From NCBI GenBank assembly GCA_028866715.1, contig JAGWHO010000003.1:26646-90645 (forward strand): DNA of 64,000 nucleotides. The letters run 5' to 3'. The position numbers and the translations under genes are program-made. The DNA is from Microcaldota archaeon. GTDB taxonomy: Archaea; Micrarchaeota; Micrarchaeia; Micrarchaeales; Micrarchaeaceae. Of the stretch, positions 24,355 through 31,783 are shown one piece after another; positions within the stretch are counted from its first letter, which is position 1, and every line of letters begins with the position of its first letter. A model generated the notes under the pieces. The model ran no database searches. It was not told where the DNA came from and worked only from the letters and a program-made list of their open reading frames with translations.

Positions 24355-25397
24355 TCGAGGTCGCCATAGGGCTGGGGCTTTGCCTCATCTTGGAGGTTGC
24401 CCACTATGGATGCGCCCCTTACTCCTGTGACTATCGCGACTATCTCTATCTGGTCGTCGTAGCCAGGCATGAGCCTTGCGCCCCATTTTATGTTGGCCTT
24501 CTGGTCCATCTTCTCGGTGATTATTTCACCTGCATGTATCGCATCGCCGATTGTCATTGATGCGCCGCCTGAGATGTGTATCAGAGCACCGGATGCGCCC
24601 TCGAAGTCAACGTCAAGCAGCTTGTTCTTGAGAACAGACTCCGCAGCAGCAGTGACCTTGTCGTTGCCCTTTCCTGAGCCTACCGCTATGAAACCAACGC
24701 CGCCGTTGCCCATTATGCTTCTTACATCGGCAAAGTCTATGTTGATCAGGCTTGGCTGGGTTATCGTCCAGACGAGTCCGCCTATTGCCTTTGCCAGAAC
24801 GTTGTCCGCAAGCGCGAACGCCTCGTTCATCGGCAGGTTTGGCACTAACTTGACCAATCTGTTGTTATCAAGGATTATTACGCTGTCGGCGTTCTTCCTG
24901 AGCTTTTGTATACCTTCTTCTGCCTTGACCTTTCTTACCCTCTCAAGGTTGAATGGATAGGTCACCATCGCGATTACGATCGCGCCCTGCTCCTTTGCTA
25001 TCTTCGCTGCGACAGGGATTGCGCCTGTTCCTGATCCACCTCCCATTCCCGCTGCGAGGAATACGAGCTGCGCGCCCTGGAAGACATCCTCTATTGCCTG
25101 CCTGTCGAGCTCGGCTGCCTTCTCTCCCATTGCCGGGTCGCCTCCTGCGCCTAGACCGCGCGTTAGAGTCCTTCCGATGAGAACCTTCTTTATTCTCTCG
25201 TCAATTATCTTGAAGTGCTGAGCGTCAGTGTTTATCGCAACGAACTCTGTGCCCTTGACTCCCGCTTTGATAAGACGGTTGACTATGTTGCAACCTGCTC
25301 CTCCAAAACCCACTGTCACTATCCTTATCTGGGACGAGCTGTAGTCGTCCGTAGATTCCTTGCTCTGCCCGAATATTTCATTTACCATGTCGGTCAT
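24342..25397 (-). CDS. ftsZ: FtsZ paralogue B
   Basis: 351 residues. N-terminal extension of about 22 residues, then the GTPase core with GGGSGTG at 119-125 and T7 loop NIDFAD (Asn219, Asp221, Asp224). The C-terminal tail ends GDLEMIG. It is the upstream member of the tandem pair, and the stop codon lies in a hairpin loop. A TATA-like TTTTAAAG sits about 30 bases before the ATG. Archaea with SepF usually carry two FtsZ types; a third copy here lies at 41421. Confidence 0.93.
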   Translation of the reverse strand: MTDMVNEIFGQSKESTDDYSSSQIRIVTVGFGGAGCNIVNRLIKAGVKGTEFVAINTDAQHFKIIDERIKKVLIGRTLTRGLGAGGDPAMGEKAAELDRQAIEDVFQGAQLVFLAAGMGGGSGTGAIPVAAKIAKEQGAIVIAMVTYPFNLERVRKVKAEEGIQKLRKNADSVIILDNNRLVKLVPNLPMNEAFALADNVLAKAIGGLVWTITQPSLINIDFADVRSIMGNGGVGFIAVGSGKGNDKVTAAAESVLKNKLLDVDFEGASGALIHISGGASMTIGDAIHAGEIITEKMDQKANIKWGARLMPGYDDQIEIVAIVTGVRGASIVGNLQDEAKPQPYGDLEMIG

Positions 25398-25596
25398 GAT
25401 ATCGCCTGTTGCATATTAATCTGATAAGCTTTAAAAGCCTTGTGTTTTTTTCGAGAATTGGAGAATACCCGGAAAAAGGAAAAACTTTTGACGAATGAAT
25501 TGCTGACGCTTGTAGCTAGGTAAACATTTTATTAATTAAGGAAATGGATTTCTGCGCTTTTGAGAACAGAATTTGCTACAGTTTCAATCCTTAATC
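25398..25596. other. A/T-rich intergenic region
   Basis: About 200 bases between ftsZ and the methyltransferase gene, richer in A/T than the flanking genes. It contains the ftsZ promoter (TATA-like TTTTAAAG near 25430) and a T-run on the plus strand. No gene or convincing RNA was seen. Confidence 0.5.
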
Positions 25597-26322
25597 TTAA
25601 GTTTTTTCTATTATTGCGATGTAACGCGGCGCTTTTCCATAAAATTTTTTAATTTCCCATCCGGTGCCATTCAGAAGGCTGCGCATTTCAGCCTTTGATA
25701 CAAACAGGTAATCAAACCATTCTCCAAGATAACTTTTGTACCTGACTCTTATTCTAAGCTGCCCAAACATTCTGCCTTTTCTCAGATTTGCTTCATTATA
25801 AGCTATATCTGATTTATTTTTCGTATCGTAAGGATCTCTTGATGCAGCAATTATAGTTGCACTTTTTGTGGTTATTTTGTATAATTTCCTCAAAAGTATT
25901 TTTGAGTTCTTATAGTTGCCAAGTAAACCGAAGTTCGTGCCAAACAACACTACAGTATCGAAATGTTGTTTAAGATTCCCTATTTTCGCAAAGGACATGA
26001 TTTTAACATTCTTGACTCCGCGCAGTTTGCAGACCTTGATTGCAAGCGGTGAATTATCTATGCCCAATATTTCATACCTTCTTTTCTGAAAGTAGAGTTC
26101 AACCCTACCTGCTCCGCATCCTACATCCAGGATCTTCCCGTGTGCAAGCTTTATTGCACTTCGTTCCATCGGAAGCCAATCTTTAAATTCTGCAAAATAC
26201 CTTTTTGCACCATCCTTACCGATATCAATGAAACCGTCATCTCGTTCAATTGTTTCAGATGTGCTTTTTCCTTTGAAGCACCCATATACAGTACGCCCAA
26301 ATGCATCTTTTCTGGCTTGCAA
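25597..26322 (-). CDS. SAM-dependent class I methyltransferase
   Basis: 241 residues from a TTG start. Motif I ILDVGCGAGRVELYF is at about 65-79, followed by LGIDNSPLAIKVCKL (motif II) and FDTVVLFGTNFGLLG. The C-terminal half is beta-rich and Lys-rich. The substrate cannot be told. The gene is much richer in A/T than its neighbours and shares this with the preceding pheA gene, which it touches. Possibly acquired by transfer. Confidence 0.83.
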   Translation of the reverse strand: MQARKDAFGRTVYGCFKGKSTSETIERDDGFIDIGKDGAKRYFAEFKDWLPMERSAIKLAHGKILDVGCGAGRVELYFQKRRYEILGIDNSPLAIKVCKLRGVKNVKIMSFAKIGNLKQHFDTVVLFGTNFGLLGNYKNSKILLRKLYKITTKSATIIAASRDPYDTKNKSDIAYNEANLRKGRMFGQLRIRVRYKSYLGEWFDYLFVSKAEMRSLLNGTGWEIKKFYGKAPRYIAIIEKT

Positions 26323-27159
26323 TCAAATCACTGCATTTATGTTCTCCGCTTTTTTATACGACCCCAACACTTTAATAATAGACGTGTGTCCTGCCAATCT
26401 GCGTATAGCCTTTGAAACAGCGTAGTCTTTTAAGTGGCCTTCTATGTCAAGATAGAAGTGGTACTCCCAAGGCTTCCCAAGTATTGGTCTTGATTCAATT
26501 TTGGTCATGTTTATATCGGCAGTTGCAATCTCAGCGAGAGCCTTGAGCAATTTTCCTGGTTTGTTTGCTATGGAAAGTACCAAGGATGTTTTATCATTTC
26601 CAGATGGGTTAGTGCCACTCTGAGATAGGATTACGAATCTAGTGTAGTTATCCTTATGTGACTCAATATTAGCTGCAAGGACCTTCATGTTGTTGACATC
26701 AGAAGCCCTCCGGCTCGCTATAGCCGCATTAGTTTTATCATTGAGTTCTTTGACCAGCTTTACGCCTGAGGCAGTGCTTGTAGATGCCAAAGGCTTCAGC
26801 CTCATTTTTTCTATGAATTCCCTACATTGGGCTAGCGCCTGTGGGTGCGAGTATACATTACGGATCTCTTCTATCATAGATTCTGGATTAGCTATCAAGC
26901 AGTGGCTTACGCGTATGACCTCTTCCCCTACTATCTTTACTCCGTCCGTTCTTAGCAATAGATCGTATACCTCGTTTACGCTCCCCTCTATCGTGTTTTC
27001 GATAGGGGCTATGCCTAATGCCCCTTTGTGGCCTATCTCTAGGAAGACCTCAGAAAACGAGTCTACGTTTCTTAGTTTGACTCCTGACCCGAAATATTTC
27101 ATTGCTGCAATTTCTGCGTAAGCCCCTGGAATACCCGAATAGACTACATCATTGCCCAT
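26323..27159 (-). CDS. pheA: Prephenate dehydratase (PheA) with ACT domain
   Basis: 278 residues from ATG at 27159. It converts prephenate to phenylpyruvate for phenylalanine synthesis. The N-terminal PDT domain has YSGIPGAYAEIAA, IGHKGALGIAPIENTIEGSVNEVYDLL and SHPQALAQC; an ACT domain (SIANKPGKLLKALAEIA, then KPWEYHFYLDIEG) gives phenylalanine feedback. A longer ORF starting at 27555 is antisense to another gene and is not used. The upstream TATA box is at about 27219-27228. No other aromatic-pathway gene is in view. It has a low G/C content like the methyltransferase it precedes. Confidence 0.9.
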   Translation of the reverse strand: MGNDVVYSGIPGAYAEIAAMKYFGSGVKLRNVDSFSEVFLEIGHKGALGIAPIENTIEGSVNEVYDLLLRTDGVKIVGEEVIRVSHCLIANPESMIEEIRNVYSHPQALAQCREFIEKMRLKPLASTSTASGVKLVKELNDKTNAAIASRRASDVNNMKVLAANIESHKDNYTRFVILSQSGTNPSGNDKTSLVLSIANKPGKLLKALAEIATADINMTKIESRPILGKPWEYHFYLDIEGHLKDYAVSKAIRRLAGHTSIIKVLGSYKKAENINAVI

Positions 27160-27251
27160 ATGGGCTTTATGAATTGGCTTCGCATCACACCACTTATGAA
27201 TAGTATTGTTGGTATACTGTATATAAGCGTTGTGTGCAGATTCAAGTAGAA

Positions 27252-27887
27252 TCAGCGGTTTTGGGTGTAGTTCGCGATTATGTGGCCCGATGAATCTGTC
27301 AGGACGTAGAGCGAGTACTTTGCATACCTTGCGGTGTAGTTGACGAGCCAGACGTTGTAATAGTCGGAATTGAGCGGCGTGACATTCGAGTTGAGCGTGG
27401 CGTAATATCTTGCTGACACGGCGGTGCTGTTGTAGCCGAATGTAGATACATAGCCTTGTGCAGGAGATGAAGACTGGTTGTAAGATCGCGCGATCGCGAT
27501 GAGCGGCGAGCTTATCACGTAAGAGGGCGCCTGCGATATGCCGTATATCACGCACCCGCTGGTGTACACGCTGTCGACGCTTGGCACAAGCCCGGTGGCA
27601 GGGTAGTCGAAGCCCTCTATCGAAAGGGTGGGACAGGGCCTTGTGGCGTTGTATGCGACCGCAAGAACTATGCTCCAGCTTCCCGACTCGAGCGTCGATG
27701 GGGTAACGCTGACTACCGTGATGTTGGCGTTGGGGCTCGCCGACTTTATGTCGTTCACAACAAGGCTCTGCGCCATGCTTGATGAGATGTTGCCGCCGCC
27801 GTTCGTGTGGCTGGCCACAACGAAAATGACCGCAGCGATTATTATGAGCACTATGACTACGATGCCTACCTTAGTGAAAAGATCCAT
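27252..27887 (-). CDS. Membrane-anchored exported protein
   Basis: 211 residues. One hydrophobic helix at about 5-26 after only a short N-terminus (MDLFTK), then a Gly/Ser linker and an extracellular-looking domain rich in Ser, Tyr and N-x-S/T sites. Two Cys residues could form a disulfide. The layout matches the anchored proteins at 9257 and 17299. No enzyme motif is seen; a surface role is inferred. Confidence 0.65.
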   Translation of the reverse strand: MDLFTKVGIVVIVLIIIAAVIFVVASHTNGGGNISSSMAQSLVVNDIKSASPNANITVVSVTPSTLESGSWSIVLAVAYNATRPCPTLSIEGFDYPATGLVPSVDSVYTSGCVIYGISQAPSYVISSPLIAIARSYNQSSSPAQGYVSTFGYNSTAVSARYYATLNSNVTPLNSDYYNVWLVNYTARYAKYSLYVLTDSSGHIIANYTQNR

Positions 27888-27925
27888 GTTGCTCTATTCC
27901 TCTGACAACAATTATATAACTATCA

Positions 27926-28825
27926 TTATCTGCCGTTAGAGAGATAGACCAGGAGGGCCTTCTCAAGCAGCAGCTTGTTCCTTGCCTGCTCCCACACCAC
28001 GCTCTGCTTCCCGTCAATCACGTCTGCAGCTATCTCCTCGCCCCTGTGCGCCGGCAGCGGGTGCATTACGATGGCATTAGGCTTCGCGAACTTCAGCATC
28101 TTGCTCGTTACCTGGTAAGGCGCAAAGAGCTTCCTTCTCTTTTCCGCCGACGACTCCCTTCCCATGCTCACGAACGTATCGGTGTATATGACATCCGCAT
28201 CCTCAAGCCCATCTTCTATTGAATGGATCAGGTGTATTTTAGAGTGGGAATTCGCCTTTGTATAGCACCTGTTGTTCGGCTGGTAGCCCTTGGGCCCTAC
28301 GAGATTGACCTCAGCGCCGAGTTTTGAAGCCGTGAGCATCAGCGAGTTGGCCGTGTTCTGCGATATGTCCCCGACAAACGCGATCTTCGCCTTGCTGATG
28401 TCGCGCCTGTGCTGCCTTATTGTATATACATCAGCAAGCGCCTGTGTCGGATGCTCGAGAAGGGTGAGCGCATTTATGACAGGAACCGTTGAATTTTCAG
28501 CGATCTCGACAAGCCTGTCGTGGTCGTTGATCCTTACCGCGATGAAGTCGCAGTAGCTGCTTATTACCTTTGCCGTATCGGCAAGGCTCTCCCCCCTAAC
28601 AAGCTGGGACGTGTGCGCATCCACATAAATCGCGGTGCCGCCGAGCTGCGCCACAGCGACCTCAAAAGAGATCCTGGTCCTTGTCGAGGGCTCTTCGAAG
28701 AGAAGCGCGACTGTCGCGTGCTCCTTTACCGATTCAACCTCCTTGCCTGCGGCAAACCTGTCGGCTATCGAGAATATTTTATTTATGGAATCTTTCGTGA
28801 GGTCGTCAGAGCTCAGGAAGTTTAT
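27926..28825 (-). CDS. argF: Ornithine carbamoyltransferase, apparently ATA-initiated
   Basis: Joins carbamoyl phosphate and ornithine to citrulline. The carbamoyl-phosphate motif STRTR (47-51), HPTQ (125-128) and the ornithine-loop SMG (220-222) are present. The usual HCLP reads HPLP (255-258). The frame begins right after the TAG of the upstream gene with ATA AAC TTC CTG, matching the family start M-N-F-L. No ATG, GTG or TTG occurs until 28654, which is past STRTR, so an ATA start coupled to the upstream stop is the simplest reading. 299 residues. No other arginine gene is in view. Confidence 0.85.
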   Translation of the reverse strand: MNFLSSDDLTKDSINKIFSIADRFAAGKEVESVKEHATVALLFEEPSTRTRISFEVAVAQLGGTAIYVDAHTSQLVRGESLADTAKVISSYCDFIAVRINDHDRLVEIAENSTVPVINALTLLEHPTQALADVYTIRQHRRDISKAKIAFVGDISQNTANSLMLTASKLGAEVNLVGPKGYQPNNRCYTKANSHSKIHLIHSIEDGLEDADVIYTDTFVSMGRESSAEKRRKLFAPYQVTSKMLKFAKPNAIVMHPLPAHRGEEIAADVIDGKQSVVWEQARNKLLLEKALLVYLSNGR

Positions 28826-29302
28826 CTAACCACCGAATATTGAACCGAAACCTGTAGCTGCAGTCTCCTTCTCGCTGCTTATCGCCTTCGCGACCTTTTC
28901 CTGTTCCTCTTCTGTCGCGCGCTTTATAGACTTGAACTCGTTCTTGAGCTTCTCCTCTGCGCCGGCAAGAAAGTCTTCAGGTGCGTTAAGATAGATATAA
29001 ACTTTGTCCCTGTTCAGGCCGACCGATGCGCCGTCCTTTACCTCATACTCCTGCTTCCAGAATATTATGTTCATGAGGCGGTCCTCACGGAGCTTCTTGA
29101 GCTTCTCCTGCCTCGCTGCCTCTTCCGCACTCAACCTGTCCTGCTCCTCCTTAGGGAGTTTCTTGAATTCCTTCTCATCTTTTGGCATCGAGCTTGAGGG
29201 CAGAACCTTAGGGTCGTCGTAAGGATCATATTTCAAGAATTTCTTGAGTGCGTCTGCCTCGTTCCTGTCGCACTCGTATACCCTGATGGGCAATTGACGC
29301 AC
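28826..29302 (-). CDS. Unknown charged protein upstream of argF
   Basis: 158 residues from GTG at 29302 (TTG at 29293 is an alternative). The middle (about 40-75) is very rich in Lys and Glu and probably helical; the last part repeats charged helices and ends GFGSIFGG. The core MNIIFWKQEYEVKDGASVGLN and YIYLNAPEDF suggests a small fold, not recognised. It follows rps8e by 1 base and abuts argF, so translation of argF may be coupled to its stop codon. Confidence 0.65.
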   Translation of the reverse strand: MRQLPIRVYECDRNEADALKKFLKYDPYDDPKVLPSSSMPKDEKEFKKLPKEEQDRLSAEEAARQEKLKKLREDRLMNIIFWKQEYEVKDGASVGLNRDKVYIYLNAPEDFLAGAEEKLKNEFKSIKRATEEEQEKVAKAISSEKETAATGFGSIFGG

Positions 29303-29303
29303 C

Positions 29304-29696
29304 TTAAGCTAGCTTTGCCGTGACCATGCCCTCCCTTCCTGGCCTGTTGATCACTATGGCGTTCCCTGCCTCTGTGCTTATCAGGGCGCCCTTGGTCAGT
29401 ATGGCCTGACGCGCGAAGTTCCTGTTGTCCTTCGATTCTATCACGCCGGTTATCTTGACCTTCTTGTAGCCCTCCTTAGTGAGAAGGTTTGCGAATGCCG
29501 CCCTCTTCAGCCTCACGGTCTTTAGCGCCCCCCTTCTCCTTATCGGGACAACTACGTTCGCGTCTCCGAGCTTCGTCGCCGAGAAGTAGTTCCCTATCTC
29601 GGATCTGCGCCTGTCCCTTAATCGTATGTTCTTCTTTCCGTTACCTGTGTTCTTGGTATTGGACTTTTTGTGCATCTGAATTCCAAATTGGCTCAT
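29304..29696 (-). CDS. rps8e: 30S ribosomal protein S8e
   Basis: 130 residues. KKNIRLRDRRRSEIGNYF, then VVVPIRRRGALKTVRLKRAAF and TEAGNAIVINRPGREGMV are S8e segments. It heads an operon with the unknown 28826-29302 gene and argF. Confidence 0.93.
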   Translation of the reverse strand: MSQFGIQMHKKSNTKNTGNGKKNIRLRDRRRSEIGNYFSATKLGDANVVVPIRRRGALKTVRLKRAAFANLLTKEGYKKVKITGVIESKDNRNFARQAILTKGALISTEAGNAIVINRPGREGMVTAKLA

Positions 29697-29770
29697 TAGA
29701 TTACCCTGTTTTCTTCAGTAAAGAAGAAGGATTTCCAATAGAATATTAGCTAAGATAAGGTTATTAGCCT

Positions 29771-30124
29771 TTACCTATCCCTGCCCCTTTTGGCATGCTT
29801 CTGCTCCTTTATGTCGACCGCAGAAACGCCGAGGTTGGCCCTCTCCTCGCCGAGGCCCACGTACATGAGCTCGAAATTGTTGAGCTCGTCTATGAACTCA
29901 TCCTTCCTGTTGCGCAGCACCGAGGCAGTCGCGTGTATAAAGAAGCTGTTGGTGAGCCTGTTGCCGTTTGCCTTCCTGACAAGGAAGGCACTTGATATCT
30001 CTCCCGTTGTCTCCTCATCGAAGCAGTCCAAAAGAGCCTCCTTGAGCCAGTAATACGACTCCTGTCCGCCTCCTGGCGAACACCTGAGTATCGCTTTGAG
30101 CTCTACGCTGCCTTTCCTGGCCAT
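29771..30124 (-). CDS. Unknown 117-residue protein
   Basis: Begins MARKGSVELKAILRCSPGG. Soluble alpha/beta protein with a basic C-terminal tail (KHAKRGRDR). It has no Zn site or nucleotide motif. It lies between rps8e and the DUF3175 gene in the same direction, so a translation-related role is possible but only inferred. Confidence 0.6.
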   Translation of the reverse strand: MARKGSVELKAILRCSPGGGQESYYWLKEALLDCFDEETTGEISSAFLVRKANGNRLTNSFFIHATASVLRNRKDEFIDELNNFELMYVGLGEERANLGVSAVDIKEQKHAKRGRDR

Positions 30125-30159
30125 GCAGAATCAGGAGTCATATCTGTATGGGCTTATAC

Positions 30160-30426
30160 TTAAACCCTTCGCCGCATCTGTTGCTGCAGGATCTTTTTCG
30201 CCTTCTCAAGCTCTATTTTGCGCTCCTTCGAGAGATTTTTCCCTGACCTGTTTATGAAGAACTGTATCATGCGGATGCCGGAGCCTATCCCCTTGGGCGA
30301 GACGTCCTTCCTTGCCATGATGCGCGCTATGTCCTTCGCAGGAAGAGTAAATGTCCCAGGAGGCGGGTACGTAGAAACCGTAGTCACGTTCTTCACCCAG
30401 GTCCTTGGGGCCTTCCGCCTTGCCAT
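30160..30426 (-). CDS. DUF3175 family protein
   Basis: 88 residues from ATG at 30426 (the longer start at 30450 adds 8 unlikely residues). WVKNVTTVST, KDIARIMARK and FFINRSGKNLSKERKIELEKAK fit DUF3175, a small basic family of unknown role. The Arg/Lys content suggests nucleic-acid binding. Confidence 0.75.
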   Translation of the reverse strand: MARRKAPRTWVKNVTTVSTYPPPGTFTLPAKDIARIMARKDVSPKGIGSGIRMIQFFINRSGKNLSKERKIELEKAKKILQQQMRRRV

Positions 30427-30490
30427 GAGAGCTAGACGCACACAAGGCATTTATATCTGATACATTTAAGCAGTATAAAAACGTGAGAAG

Positions 30491-30664
30491 ATGGCAGCCC
30501 CGACACAGAGAAAGAGCAACAGGGACAGGATCCCAGATGTAACCCCTCAAAAGGTAGTCCCTACAAAGATAGACCCGAGCATACCAAATATCTTCGATAA
30601 ATTGCGCGTTGCCAGCGAGCAGAAGAAAAAGCAGATTAAAGAGCAGGACGGCCCAAAGAAGTAA
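30491..30664 (+). CDS. Small unknown protein upstream of tRNA-binding gene
   Basis: 57 residues from ATG at 30491: MAAPTQRKSNRDRIPDV to the Lys-rich end KKKQIKEQDGPKK. The stop codon TAA is followed by TC, so an ATC at 30664 overlaps it by one base (TAATC), in the place where a TAATG start would normally lie. No motif known. A TATA-like ATTTAAGCA lies about 25 bases upstream. Moderate confidence that it is translated. Confidence 0.5.
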   Translation: MAAPTQRKSNRDRIPDVTPQKVVPTKIDPSIPNIFDKLRVASEQKKKQIKEQDGPKK

Positions 30665-30675
30665 TCGGTGTTTTA

Positions 30676-31002
30676 ATCGCATCGTTCGACGATTTCTCCA
30701 AACTCGACATAAGGGTAGGTAAGATCATAGAGGCAGACGACCTCGAAGGCGCGAGAAAACCCATCTACAAGCTGAAGGTCGACCTCGGCGAGCTCGGGAT
30801 AAGAAGCATAGCTGCGGGCATAAAGGACAGATACACAAAAGAGGATCTTCTCAACAAGCTTGTAGTTGTAGTGACAAATCTTGATCCAAAGAGCATTGCC
30901 GGATTCATTTCGGAAGGGATGCTGCTTGCAGGAGAGGATGGAGACATCCTGTCGCTTATAACCCCGGACAAGGAGCTGAAGCCTGGAAGCAAGATCGGCT
31001 GA
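30676..31002 (+). CDS. Stand-alone tRNA-binding domain (MetRS-beta/CsaA-like), apparently ATC-initiated
   Basis: The frame reads IASFDDFSKLDIRVGKIIEAD, then VVVVTNLDPKSIAGFISEGMLLAGE, the OB-fold tRNA-binding domain found at the C-terminus of many MetRS and as free MetRS-beta. No ATG, GTG, TTG or CTG exists between the last in-frame stop (30637) and the conserved LDIRVGKI. ATC at 30676 has a GGTG five bases upstream; ATC at 30664 overlaps the previous stop as TAATC. The MetRS at 31784 lacks this domain, so the two probably work together. Ends at 31002, next to the convergent aquaporin stop. Confidence 0.78.
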   Translation: MASFDDFSKLDIRVGKIIEADDLEGARKPIYKLKVDLGELGIRSIAAGIKDRYTKEDLLNKLVVVVTNLDPKSIAGFISEGMLLAGEDGDILSLITPDKELKPGSKIG

Positions 31003-31746
31003 TCACAGAGGTATTATCTTCCTGCCCCTGAGGAATACGTAATCGTATATCACAGCCGCAAGGATGCCCCCGAATATCGGGCCTATCCACCAGACGTACC
31101 AGTTCGTGAATGTCATAGAGACCAGCGCCGGTCCTATCGCCCTTGCAGGGTTGAGAACCGCTCCAGTGAATACGCCTCCGCAGAGAATTGCCATGAACTG
31201 GGTGAGCCCGACTGCGAGGCCGCCGACCTTGACATTCCTCCTGTCAACAAGAGTGCCGAATACTGTGAGCACAAGGAAGAATGTCAGCACTCCCTCTATC
31301 GCTATGGCATTCGTTATTGACATGTTCTGCGCGAGCATCGGTGTGCCCCAGTGGTTGATGCTTCCGAATACGGCAGGGAACGTGGCAAACAGTATGGCTG
31401 CGCCTATCACTGCGCCTATTACCTGCGCTATTATGTAAGCGAGCGCGTGCTTTGCGGTTATCCTGCCGGTGACCCAGAACCCGAGCGTCACTGCCGGATT
31501 TATGTGGCCTCCAGAGATTCCTGCTGCGATTGTTACAGCTATCGCGAGCGCGATTCCAGTTGCGGCCGCGATTATGAGAAGGGACTCTATGCCTGTGCCG
31601 AATAAGTATGAAGTTGAGATTATTGCGCCTGCGCTTATGAACGTGAGGATGAAGGTCCCAAGAGCCTCTATTGCCATGCGCTTCCTGAGCGCCGGCTCTC
31701 TCGCCATCTCTTTCTCTATCTCTTTCTCGATGTCGCTCATTGCCAT
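31003..31746 (-). CDS. Aquaporin (MIP family)
   Basis: 247 residues. Six membrane segments and two half-helices with NPA motifs at 83-85 (INPAV) and 199-201 (LNPARA), plus the selectivity Arg202. It passes water or small neutral solutes such as glycerol. The N-terminus is a charged 25-residue cytoplasmic tail (SDIEKEIEKEMARE). It lies 37 bases downstream of metG, same direction. Confidence 0.93.
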   Translation of the reverse strand: MAMSDIEKEIEKEMAREPALRKRMAIEALGTFILTFISAGAIISTSYLFGTGIESLLIIAAATGIALAIAVTIAAGISGGHINPAVTLGFWVTGRITAKHALAYIIAQVIGAVIGAAILFATFPAVFGSINHWGTPMLAQNMSITNAIAIEGVLTFFLVLTVFGTLVDRRNVKVGGLAVGLTQFMAILCGGVFTGAVLNPARAIGPALVSMTFTNWYVWWIGPIFGGILAAVIYDYVFLRGRKIIPL

Positions 31747-31783
31747 CCAATGACCCGATTAAGTATGAAACGCAAGGAATATA

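Noticed and set aside
25581..25600. A GTTTCAATCC string recalling a CRISPR repeat
   Set aside because: It occurs once, with no second copy, spacer spacing or cas gene nearby.
26323..27555. Longer start for prephenate dehydratase (410 residues)
   Set aside because: The extra N-terminus is antisense to the anchored protein gene at 27252 and unlike the family, which begins near the ATG at 27159.
28654..28825. Treating argF as an N-terminally truncated pseudogene starting at GTG 28654
   Set aside because: The frame is open and conserved up to the preceding stop, including STRTR, so a full-length protein is more likely than a decayed gene.
31244..31750. 168-residue minus frame inside aquaporin
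   Set aside because: Out of frame with a strongly conserved MIP protein; Arg/His-rich composition marks it as a shadow.
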